Positions 1 to 5,644 are shown, counted from the first letter of the stretch. The stretch is DNA of 5,817 bases from an uncultured Eubacteriales bacterium (GCA_900549495.1 UROL01000131.1:1-5817), one strand, 5' to 3'. Numbers and translations: made by a program. Notes: generated from the sequence alone by a model not told the origin.

Positions 1-158
1 GGGGAGTGCGGGCCTTCTCGGGGCTTGCCCCCAATGGCCGACTTTCGTACTTCCGCACCCACCTCCGCACTTACAGTGGCGGTACCGCCCCGGATTCCCA
101 CCGGGTTCTCTATTCTCCGCCCCCACCCCAACGGCAGCGGCGGCACTTCGGTATTTTT
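1..158 (-). promoter_or_regulatory. Cobalamin (adenosylcobalamin-type) riboswitch, 3' part cut by the window edge
   Basis: Read on the minus strand this is the 5' and central part of a cobalamin aptamer. Visible elements in order: a P2-like pair CCGCC (143-139) with GGCGG (121-117), then AATAGAGAA just before GGTGGGAATCC (about 102-92), the hallmark GCCACTGTAA (80-71), then CCATTG (37-32) followed by a GGGGC/GCCCC hairpin and GAGAAGG (19-13), which match the family's CCACTG...GGGAAGG segment. The final B12-box part (family form AGCCAGGAGACCTGCC) and any expression platform would lie left of base 1. The family switches off cobalamin transport, cobalamin synthesis or B12-independent isozyme genes when coenzyme B12 is abundant; which gene is controlled here cannot be seen. 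It is preceded by a good promoter at 193-165. Confidence 0.88.
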
Positions 159-164
159 TCTGTT

Positions 165-193
165 ATGATACTCGGATAACCCCCTTTTGTCAA
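165..193 (-). promoter_or_regulatory. Sigma-A promoter driving the cobalamin riboswitch
   Basis: On the minus strand a perfect -35 TTGACA (193-188) and a -10 TATCAT (170-165) are separated by exactly 17 nt. Transcription would start near base 158, about 15 nt before the first riboswitch helix, which is the expected arrangement. Confidence 0.8.
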
Positions 194-268
194 TGCCCCG
201 CCTTCCAATGGGGCAACGAAAATCCATTTTTCCTATGGCCAGCACCCAGGGCCCATGCTTCGCCCTTC

Positions 269-309
269 GGCGGCACGTTTGCCGCTGGATTTCCTACAAA
301 AGTGCCGCC
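269..309. repeat. Perfect 8-bp inverted repeat in the intergenic region
   Basis: GGCGGCAC (269-276) is repeated inverted as GTGCCGCC (302-309) around a 25-nt interior. A shorter competing hairpin GCGGC (270-274) with GCCGC (281-285) shares the left arm. It lies between the two divergent promoters, ending 9 bases before the mgtE -35. Function unknown. It could be part of an interspersed intergenic repeat or an operator-like site; it lacks a T-run on either strand, so it is not an ordinary terminator. The rest of 194-317 shows no gene or recognised signal. Confidence 0.5.
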
Positions 310-317
310 AAAAAATC

Positions 318-346
318 TTGACAAGGGCAGCAGGAAGGGGTAAAAT
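318..346 (+). promoter_or_regulatory. Sigma-A promoter for the mgtE leader
   Basis: A perfect -35 TTGACA (318-323) and a -10 TAAAAT (341-346) are separated by 17 nt. The predicted start near base 353 leaves an untranslated leader of about 155 nt before mgtE, long enough for the uORF and hairpins described below. Confidence 0.82.
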
Positions 347-381
347 GAACTTATCTGTGCGATAACAAAGGAGGGAACACC

Positions 382-456
382 ATGGACGCTGGCGGCAGTG
401 GCAATATACCGGGCCGAAGTAGGATGCGGTCTGCTTCCGTGGCAGGCCCTTTTTAG
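382..456 (+). CDS. Putative 24-residue leader peptide (uORF) upstream of mgtE
   Basis: A very strong Shine-Dalgarno, AAAGGAGGG (367-375), sits 6 nt before an ATG at 382. The frame runs 24 codons to TAG at 454-456 and reads MDAGGSGNIPGRSRMRSASV then AGPF. It is rich in Gly, Ser and Arg and is not a recognisable protein. It lies wholly within the mgtE leader, starting about 29 nt after the predicted transcription start and ending 53 nt before the mgtE ATG. Its last codons overlap the candidate terminator at 428-454 and the middle overlaps the candidate antiterminator at 416-437. This is the layout of a regulatory leader peptide, comparable in idea to mgtL upstream of enterobacterial mgtA, though the sequence shows no homology to it. 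That it is translated is inferred from the ribosome binding site alone; a stable functional microprotein is less likely. Confidence 0.55.
   Translation: MDAGGSGNIPGRSRMRSASVAGPF
416..437 (+). promoter_or_regulatory. Candidate antiterminator hairpin in the mgtE leader
   Basis: GAAGTAG (416-422) can pair with CTGCTTC (431-437), seven base pairs including one G-U, around an 8-nt loop. Its right arm uses 431-434, which are also in the left arm of the terminator stem at 428-434, so the two structures exclude each other. The segment falls inside uORF codons 12-19, so ribosome position could choose between them. The pairing is seen directly; the role is inferred. Confidence 0.4.
428..454 (+). terminator. 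Candidate intrinsic attenuator terminator in the mgtE leader
   Basis: GGTCTGC (428-434) pairs with GCAGGCC (442-448), seven base pairs with one G-U, around the 7-nt loop TTCCGTG, followed by C and five T residues (450-454). The stem is modest and the T-run short, so termination would be partial and tunable. Two alternatives compete: the antiterminator at 416-437, and long-range pairing of GGGCCGA (411-417) with TCGGCCC (457-463) or of GGGCC (411-415) with GGCCC (445-449). The terminator overlaps the end of the uORF, so a ribosome at the uORF stop codon would cover the right arm. Confidence 0.45.
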
Positions 457-474
457 TCGGCCCAATGTACATTG

Positions 475-503
475 CCTCTAAAATAATTGTATATTTTAGG
501 AGG
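475..503 (+). promoter_or_regulatory. Hairpin sequestering the mgtE Shine-Dalgarno
   Basis: CCTCTAAAATA (475-485) can pair with TATTTTAGGAGG (492-503): seven continuous A-T pairs and one C-G (478-499), then three further pairs outside a bulged G500, around the 6-nt loop ATTGTA. The right arm contains the whole mgtE Shine-Dalgarno AGGAGG (498-503). Folding would hide the ribosome binding site. Directly upstream lies the perfect palindrome CAATGTACATTG (463-474). The pairing is seen; translational control is inferred. Confidence 0.5.
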
Positions 504-509
504 TAGAAA

Positions 510-1889
510 ATGGCAGAACGGTTCGAAATTATGGAAAAAGCCCTCCTGCAAATGCTGGAGAGCAAGAAGTACGCCACCCTGCGGGATATGCTGGCCACCA
601 TGAATCCCAGCGATGTGGCGGGTATTTTCAACGATTTGGAAGAAAAGCAGGTTCCCCTGATGTTCCGCCTGCTGCCCAAGGAATTGGCGGCGGAAACCTT
701 CGTGGAGATGGAGCCTGACACCCAGGCCCTGCTGATTCAGGGCTTCTCCGACAACGAGCTGAAGGAAGTCCTCAGCGAGCTGTATGTAGACGATGCCGCC
801 GACCTGGTGGAGGAAATGCCCGCCAGTGTGGTGCGGCGGATTCTGGAGCAGGCCGACCCGGAAATGCGCAGCTCCATCAACCAGATTCTCCGCTACCCCG
901 AAAACTCCGCCGGCTCCATTATGACCACGGAGTATGTAGCCCTGCGGCCCAATATGACCGTGGAGGAGTCCATCCTCCGCATCCGCCGCCAGGGGGTGGA
1001 CAAGGAGACCATCTACACCTGCTACGTTATCGCCGCCGACCGGACCCTGGTGGGCCTGGTGACGGTGAAGGATTTGCTCCTCACCGAGGACGACGACACA
1101 AATATCAGCGACATCATGCTCACCAACCTCATCTCCGTCACCACCCAGGATGACCAGGAGGAGGTGGCCCGGATGTTCTCCAAGTACAATTTCCTGGCCC
1201 TGCCTGTAGTGGACAAGGAAAACCGCATGGTGGGCATCGTCACCTTCGACGACGCCATGGACGTCATGCAGGACGAGGCCACCGAGGATATGGAGATCAT
1301 GGCCGCTATCACCCCCTCGGAGAAGAGCTATATGAACAGCACCCCCCTGGATCTGTTCAAGCACCGCATCCCCTGGCTGCTGGTGCTGATGGTGTCGGCC
1401 ACCTTTACCGGCATGATTATCAGCTCCTTCGAGTCCTCCCTGGGTGCGCTGCCCATCCTGACGGTGTTTATCCCCATGCTGATGGACACCGGCGGCAACA
1501 GCGGCTCCCAGTCCTCCGTCACCGTGATTCGTGCCCTGAGCCTGGACGAGCTTCACTTCAAGGACATTTTAGAGGTGCTCTGGAAGGAAGTCCGCGCCGC
1601 CGTGCTCTGCGGCGTTGTCCTGGCCGCCGTATGCTTCGGCAAGGTCATGCTGGTGGACCGGCTGCTGATGCACAACACCAGCGTCACCATGGCCGTGGAT
1701 TTGACAGTGTGCCTGACCCTGGGAGTCACCGTGGTGGTGGCCAAGGTGGTGGGCTGCACCCTGCCCCTGATTGCCAAGCGCCTGGGCTTCGACCCCGCCG
1801 TGATGGCCTCCCCCTTCATCACCACCATTGTAGACGCCATGAGCCTGCTGCTCTACTTCGTCTTCGCCAAGGCCATCCTGCATGTATAA
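510..1889 (+). CDS. mgtE: Magnesium transporter MgtE
   Basis: This inner-membrane Mg2+ channel/transporter is 459 aa, the normal family length. Domains: a cytoplasmic helical N domain (about 5-130); two CBS domains (about 134-196, starting AGSIMTTE, and 197-260) that sense cytosolic Mg2+ in the family; a connecting plug helix (about 262-286); and a membrane domain with about five helices starting at IPWLLVLM (287). Family signatures are the PMLMDTGGNSGSQSS stretch (GGNSG at 328-332) and the C-terminal DPAVMASPFITTIVDAMSLL, where D442 matches the pore aspartate that binds Mg2+ in characterised MgtE. The ATG is supported by AGGAGG 6 nt upstream. The gene has its own promoter and an elaborate leader, so expression probably responds to Mg2+ or to translation state. 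It converges on the aromatic operon and ends at the terminator at 1896-1928. Family assignment is secure; some relatives also carry other divalent ions. Confidence 0.96.
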   Translation: MAERFEIMEKALLQMLESKKYATLRDMLATMNPSDVAGIFNDLEEKQVPLMFRLLPKELAAETFVEMEPDTQALLIQGFSDNELKEVLSELYVDDAADLVEEMPASVVRRILEQADPEMRSSINQILRYPENSAGSIMTTEYVALRPNMTVEESILRIRRQGVDKETIYTCYVIAADRTLVGLVTVKDLLLTEDDDTNISDIMLTNLISVTTQDDQEEVARMFSKYNFLALPVVDKENRMVGIVTFDDAMDVMQDEATEDMEIMAAITPSEKSYMNSTPLDLFKHRIPWLLVLMVSATFTGMIISSFESSLGALPILTVFIPMLMDTGGNSGSQSSVTVIRALSLDELHFKDILEVLWKEVRAAVLCGVVLAAVCFGKVMLVDRLLMHNTSVTMAVDLTVCLTLGVTVVVAKVVGCTLPLIAKRLGFDPAVMASPFITTIVDAMSLLLYFVFAKAILHV

Positions 1890-1895
1890 AAACGC

Positions 1896-1928
1896 CCCGC
1901 ATTTTCCGAAAAAGCCGGAAAATGCGGG
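1896..1928. terminator. Bidirectional intrinsic terminator between mgtE and the yitT-like gene
   Basis: CCCGCATTTTCCG (1896-1908) pairs perfectly over 13 bp with CGGAAAATGCGGG (1916-1928), with a 7-nt loop. On the plus strand it is followed by AGC then TTTTT (1932-1936). On the minus strand the stem is followed by a T-run read from 1892-1888. It begins 6 nt after the mgtE stop and ends 6 nt short of the yitT-like stop codon, so it can serve both converging transcripts. Confidence 0.88.
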
Positions 1929-1934
1929 AGCTTT

Positions 1935-2783
1935 TTACTTTTTTGGGGAAATATAGTTGATTTTCTTTACCGTATACACGGTGATAAAGGCCTTGGGGTC
2001 GGTTTTTTCCATGAACTTCATAATGGCGGCGTATTCGCTTTTGTCCACGATGACCTGTAGCTCTGGCCGGTGGGGCATGTCGCCGTAGGCTCCGATGGCT
2101 TCGTATACCGTGGCCCCGGAGTGGAGGGTATTGAGGATGAAGTCCCGGATTTCCTCGAAATGGGAGGAGATGATGCACATTTTCTTCTTTCCGTCCATGC
2201 CGAAGATGAATTTATCCAGAATCACCCCGTTGAAATAGGTGCCCATCAGGGAGATAATCACCGTCCGGCTGTCATAGCACAGGGCGCTGAGCAGGGCCAC
2301 CGCCAGGCCGGAGACGGACATGGCCACCCCCAGCTCCATGCGGAAATATTTGTTGAGAATTTTGGCCGCAATGTCCAGCCCGCCGGAGGAGGCATTGCGT
2401 AAAAACAGCAGCGCCAGCCCGGCGCTGACCACAAAGCAGTAGCACAGCATATCCAGGAAGGGGTCGGCGGTGAGGGATTGGAAGTCCGGGAACAGCCGCT
2501 CCAGCAGCCACAAAAAGCCTGGCATCAGCAATGATGTATATACCGTCTTCACCCCGAACTCGTTGCCGATGAGCAGAAAGCCCAGTATCAGGCAGATGGC
2601 GTTGAGCCCGAAGGTGAGGTAGGATACATTCACCGGGATAAACCGGCTCAGCACCACCGCCAGACCGGAGATGGAGCCCACCGCCAGATGGCTGGGGATA
2701 AGAAAGAAGAATACCGCCCCGGCAATAACCAGGGTGCCCAGGGTGATGATAAGATATTCCCAAATCAGCGAATTGCGTTTCAT
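1935..2783 (-). CDS. YitT-family membrane protein (DUF161 plus DUF2179)
   Basis: A 282-aa integral membrane protein of the YitT family, whose biochemical role is not settled. Hydrophobic segments lie at about 8-29, 35-50, 54-73, 80-98, 111-128, 150-170 and 172-190. The conserved loop SSGGLDIAAKILNKYF (132-147) corresponds to the family's SGGTDIIAK motif. A soluble C-terminal DUF2179 domain (about 215-275) contains HSGATVYEAIGAYG and ends in DPKAFITVYTVKKI, as usual for the family. The ATG start has GGAAGG right after the aroQ stop, 7 nt upstream of the ATG. It is the last gene of the unit, 13 nt downstream of aroQ, so it is probably co-transcribed with shikimate-pathway genes. A transport role linked to aromatic metabolism is possible but only suggested by position. 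It ends at the shared terminator. No lesion is visible. Confidence 0.9.
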   Translation of the reverse strand: MKRNSLIWEYLIITLGTLVIAGAVFFFLIPSHLAVGSISGLAVVLSRFIPVNVSYLTFGLNAICLILGFLLIGNEFGVKTVYTSLLMPGFLWLLERLFPDFQSLTADPFLDMLCYCFVVSAGLALLFLRNASSGGLDIAAKILNKYFRMELGVAMSVSGLAVALLSALCYDSRTVIISLMGTYFNGVILDKFIFGMDGKKKMCIISSHFEEIRDFILNTLHSGATVYEAIGAYGDMPHRPELQVIVDKSEYAAIMKFMEKTDPKAFITVYTVKKINYISPKK

Positions 2784-2796
2784 GCAGGTTCCTTCC

Positions 2797-3234
2797 TCAG
2801 TTCTGTTTCCAGTATTCCACCAGCCAGATTAGGGCCTGGTGATAGCCCTCCAGCCCCTGGCCCTTGATGGTGTGGCGGCAGGCCATACCGGCGTAGGAAA
2901 TCCGGCGGAAGGGCTCCCGGCTGTCTACATCGGAGATGTGTACCTCCACCGCCGGAAGGTTCACCGCCTTCAGGGCATCCAGAATGGCGATGCTGGTGTG
3001 GGTGTAGGCGGCGGGGTTGATAACGATGCCGTCATACTGCCCCAGGGCCTGCTGGATTTTGTCCACCAGGTCCCCCTCGTGGTTGCTCTGGTACTGGCAT
3101 ACCTCCACCCCCAGCTCCCCGGCCCAGACATCCAGCAGGGCCAAAAGGTCACGGAAGCTGCTCTTGCCGTAGATTCCCGGCTCCCGCACCCCCAAAAGGT
3201 TCAGATTGGGGCCGTTGATAACCAGAATTTTCAT
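2797..3234 (-). CDS. aroQ: Type II 3-dehydroquinate dehydratase
   Basis: The cytoplasmic enzyme dehydrates 3-dehydroquinate to 3-dehydroshikimate, step three of the shikimate pathway; the family forms dodecamers. The 145-aa protein is the standard type II length. Active-site signatures are all present: NGPNLNLLG at 7-15 (N10), R17 and catalytic Y22 in the lid loop REPGIYG, INPAAYTHTS at 72-81 (N73, H79), and EVHISDVDSREPFR at 97-110 (H99, S101, R106, R110). I chose ATG 3234 because GGGAGGAG lies 6 nt upstream and its ATG overlaps the aroE-aroK stop as ATGA, suggesting translational coupling. A TTG five codons further upstream would place that ribosome binding site inside the gene and is unlikely. 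The next gene follows after 13 nt. Confidence 0.96.
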   Translation of the reverse strand: MKILVINGPNLNLLGVREPGIYGKSSFRDLLALLDVWAGELGVEVCQYQSNHEGDLVDKIQQALGQYDGIVINPAAYTHTSIAILDALKAVNLPAVEVHISDVDSREPFRRISYAGMACRHTIKGQGLEGYHQALIWLVEYWKQN

Positions 3235-4448
3235 AAGCGCTCCTCCCAAATTCTCCGGATTTCCCGGAGGGTCTGCTCCACGGAGCCGTCGTTGGACACG
3301 GCGGCATCGGCGAACCGCCGGTACATGGGCTCCCGGCGGGCATACATCTGCCCCAGGTCCCGGCTCAGGGGCCGCCCCTGGGTGGGCAGCTTGTTAAGCT
3401 GGCGGGTGAGCCAGAAGATGGTGCCGTTCTGGTGGAGCAGATCGTAGTTTTCCTCCCGGGTGACGCAGCCGCCCCCGGTGGCAATCACCAAGCCGCTTTG
3501 CTTTCCCAGGCTGGCCAGGGTCTGGGTTTCCAGGGCACGGAAGGCCGCCTCCCCCTGGTTGGGGAGAATGTCGGCAATCCTCTGGCCGGTGGTTCTCTCC
3601 AATTCCTGGTCAGCATCCACAAATTTCTTGCCCAATTCCTGTGCAAGCTGCTGCCCCACCGTGGTTTTGCCGCTACCGGGCATTCCCACCAGGAGGATAT
3701 TCTCCATCTGCTGCCGGAGGGCACGGTGAATGGGGGCAATCACATCGTCGGAGATGGGCTTTCCGGTGAACCACTGGGCGCTCTCCTTGGCCTGGGCCAC
3801 CAGCATCCACAGGCCGTTTACCGCCGTCAGGCCCCGGCGCTCCGCATCCAGGAGGATTTGGGTTCGGGCGGGGTTGTATACCGCATCCAGCACCCCCTCC
3901 AACTCGGGAAATTGGCCCAGGTCCAGGGGGCTGATGCCGGTGTTGGGGTACATCCCCACCGGCGTGGCGTTGACGATAACGGCGGCATCGGCGTGGCGGG
4001 AGAGGTTGTGATAATTGTTCTCCCCGGTGCGGGAAATCACCACCACCCGGGCCCCCAGCTCCTCCAGCACCGCCGAAGCCGTATTGGAGGCCCCGCCGCT
4101 GCCCAGCACCAGGGCCTTCTTCCCCGCCAGCTGCAAGCCGCTTTTCTCCACCAGCCAGCGGAAGCCGAAATAGTCGGTGTTGTGGCCGATGAGCTTACCC
4201 TCCCGGCGGAGGATGGTGTTCACCGCCCCCAGCCGCCGGGCCTCCGGGGAGAGAGCATCCAGATAGGGAATCACCGTCTTCTTATAGGGGATGGTGACGT
4301 TCAGCCCGGTAAAGGCCCCCTCACGCAGGAAGGGCCCCACCGCCTCCGGCTCCAGCTCCAGCAGCCGGTAGGAATAGGTACCCAGCAGGGCGTGAATTTG
4401 GGGGGAATAGCTATGGCCCAGCTTCCGGCCCAGAAGTCCGCATTCCAT
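3231..4448 (-). CDS. aroE-aroK: Fused shikimate dehydrogenase / shikimate kinase
   Basis: One 405-aa reading frame joins two consecutive shikimate-pathway enzymes. The AroE part (1 to about 245) reduces 3-dehydroshikimate with NADPH: substrate-binding HSYSP (12-16), NVTIPYK with catalytic K56, GHNTD with D92, the nucleotide-binding GSGGAS (116-121), NATPVGM (160-166) and the C-terminal VNGLWMLVAQAKESAQW. The AroK part (248-405) phosphorylates shikimate: Walker A GMPGSGKT (255-262), FVDAD (277-281), FRALE (303-307), TGGG (324-327), and the lid arginine R359 in RPLSRD. Both active sites look intact. The linker is very short, about HRALRQQ, and the ATG at codon 248 has no upstream ribosome binding site, so a single bifunctional polypeptide is expected. 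GAGGTGG at the end of pheA serves as ribosome binding site; the ATG is one base after the pheA stop. The stop overlaps the aroQ start. Confidence 0.95.
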   Translation of the reverse strand: MECGLLGRKLGHSYSPQIHALLGTYSYRLLELEPEAVGPFLREGAFTGLNVTIPYKKTVIPYLDALSPEARRLGAVNTILRREGKLIGHNTDYFGFRWLVEKSGLQLAGKKALVLGSGGASNTASAVLEELGARVVVISRTGENNYHNLSRHADAAVIVNATPVGMYPNTGISPLDLGQFPELEGVLDAVYNPARTQILLDAERRGLTAVNGLWMLVAQAKESAQWFTGKPISDDVIAPIHRALRQQMENILLVGMPGSGKTTVGQQLAQELGKKFVDADQELERTTGQRIADILPNQGEAAFRALETQTLASLGKQSGLVIATGGGCVTREENYDLLHQNGTIFWLTRQLNKLPTQGRPLSRDLGQMYARREPMYRRFADAAVSNDGSVEQTLREIRRIWEERL

Positions 4449-4449
4449 G

Positions 4450-5592
4450 TCAAACCACCTCGCAATAGCTGCCCAGATACTTGAATTCCTCGCAGAAGTC
4501 GTCCAGCTGGCACATCAGCTCCACAAACTCCCGGGAGTAGACAGAGGTCTCCAAATCAAAATAGAACATGAATTCAAATTCCCGGTCAGGCAGGGGCCGG
4601 GATTCCAGCTTGGTAACGTTGATGCCCAGGGTATAAATCCGGGAGAGCACCCGGTACAGCGCCCCGGGCTTGTGGGGCAGAATCATCATAATGCTGGTCT
4701 TGTCCGCCCCGGGGTAGATTTCCAGATTCCGGCTGATGCAGATGAACCGGGTGCGGTTGTTGCCCTTGTCCTGGACGCTGGGGGCGAGGTTTTCCAGGCC
4801 GTAGAGCTGGGCGCAGGAGCGGCTGCTCAGGGCCGCCAAATCCTTCCGCCCGGAGGAGGCCACCATCTGGGCCGCCAGGGCGGTATTCTCCACCGCCACC
4901 ACATTCACATTTTTCAGCCCGGCCAGGAATTGGGCGCACTGGCTGATGGCCTGCTGGTGGGAGTAGATTTTCCGGATATCCTCCAGCTTTGTGCCGGGGT
5001 TTGCCAGCAGATTGTGGTCCACCTTCAGCCGGAAGGTGCGGACAATGGAGAAATTGTGCTGCACCATCAAATCATACACCTGGTTTACCGACCCGGCAGT
5101 GGAATTTTCAATGGGCAGCACCCCATATTGGCACATCCCCTGCTCAATGGCGGAAAAGACTCCCTCGAAATTCTTGAAGTAGAGAATCATAGGGCTTTGG
5201 AAAATTTTCTCACAGGCCAGCTGGGAATAGGCCCCCTCCACCCCCTGACAGGCCACCATGGCCTCCCGGGGGAAGAGCCTGGGGGTGGTGTCGATGGCGG
5301 CGGTAATCTGCCGGGACAGGGCCGTTTCCTTGCCGTTGCGCTGGGCCTGGTAGCCCCGGCTCAGCTCCATGATACCGGCGTAGAGATTCCGGGCATAGCC
5401 CCCCAGCTCCGGCCCGGCCTCCTGGGCCACCCGCTGCAAAATCTCCCGCTCCCGCCCCGGCACATAAATGGGCAGACCCCGCTCCCGCTTATAGTCCGCC
5501 ACCTGGGCCGACAGCGCCATCCGCCGGCAAAACAGCTCCACCATCTGCCGGTCAATTTCATCAATTCCACTGCGTAGTTCCGAAATATCCAT
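4450..5592 (-). CDS. pheA: Bifunctional chorismate mutase / prephenate dehydratase (P-protein)
   Basis: The protein, 380 aa, converts chorismate through prephenate to phenylpyruvate, the committed route to phenylalanine. Residues 1 to about 85 are an AroQ-type helical chorismate mutase (R7 in LRSGIDEID, K35, GREREIL at 46-52). Residues about 110-290 are prephenate dehydratase: QGVEGAYSQLA (116-126), VLPIENSTAGSVNQVYDL (158-175), and NRTRF at 279-283, with T281 the catalytic position. Residues about 299-375 are an ACT domain with GALYRVL (310-316) and ESRP (330-333), the elements that bind phenylalanine in the family, so feedback inhibition is likely. I chose ATG 5592, which has GAGG about 9 nt upstream; an in-frame TTG at 5616 has no such site. 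It is the first gene of the visible unit, one base ahead of aroE-aroK. I see no T-box or convincing promoter upstream. Confidence 0.95.
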   Translation of the reverse strand: MDISELRSGIDEIDRQMVELFCRRMALSAQVADYKRERGLPIYVPGREREILQRVAQEAGPELGGYARNLYAGIMELSRGYQAQRNGKETALSRQITAAIDTTPRLFPREAMVACQGVEGAYSQLACEKIFQSPMILYFKNFEGVFSAIEQGMCQYGVLPIENSTAGSVNQVYDLMVQHNFSIVRTFRLKVDHNLLANPGTKLEDIRKIYSHQQAISQCAQFLAGLKNVNVVAVENTALAAQMVASSGRKDLAALSSRSCAQLYGLENLAPSVQDKGNNRTRFICISRNLEIYPGADKTSIMMILPHKPGALYRVLSRIYTLGINVTKLESRPLPDREFEFMFYFDLETSVYSREFVELMCQLDDFCEEFKYLGSYCEVV

Positions 5593-5644
5593 ATATTTTT
5601 CCTCTTTTTCTTCCAAATGGTGGAATGTAAAATCTTCTGAGTCC

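Noticed and set aside
269..309. Intrinsic terminator at the GGCGGCAC inverted repeat
   Set aside because: The plus strand has an A-run, not a T-run, after the stem; the minus strand continues GAAGGGCG. The loop is also long (25 nt).
347..509. M-box (ykoK) or yybP-ykoY Mn2+ riboswitch upstream of mgtE
   Set aside because: Neither the M-box GGUGAGGCUCC block nor the yybP-ykoY GGGGAGUA block is present by eye. A divergent member or another metal riboswitch (for example NiCo) cannot be excluded without a covariance-model search.
190..721. Minus-strand open frames across the mgtE leader and start (190-465 and 233-721)
   Set aside because: They run through promoters, leader structures and the mgtE coding region, show no family resemblance or ribosome binding site, and are explained by GC-rich antisense frames.
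3235..3249. TTG start for aroQ five codons upstream of ATG 3234
   Set aside because: It would use the GGAGGA of the ribosome binding site as coding sequence; the ATG has ideal spacing to that site and the family starts at this MKILVINGPN position.
3705..3707. Internal ATG at codon 248 as a separate aroK start
   Set aside because: No Shine-Dalgarno precedes it and the frame is continuous with aroE; translation as one fused protein is simpler.
2839..5577. Long plus-strand open frames opposite aroQ, aroE-aroK and pheA (for example 2839-3447, 3432-4484, 4447-5577)
   Set aside because: They are Gly/His/Leu/Gln-rich antisense shadows of clearly recognisable enzymes on the minus strand.
5593..5616. 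TTG start for pheA giving eight more residues (LEEKEEKY)
   Set aside because: No ribosome binding site precedes it; the added residues contain the GAGGAAAAA that serves the ATG at 5592, and chorismate mutase domains begin near MDISELR.
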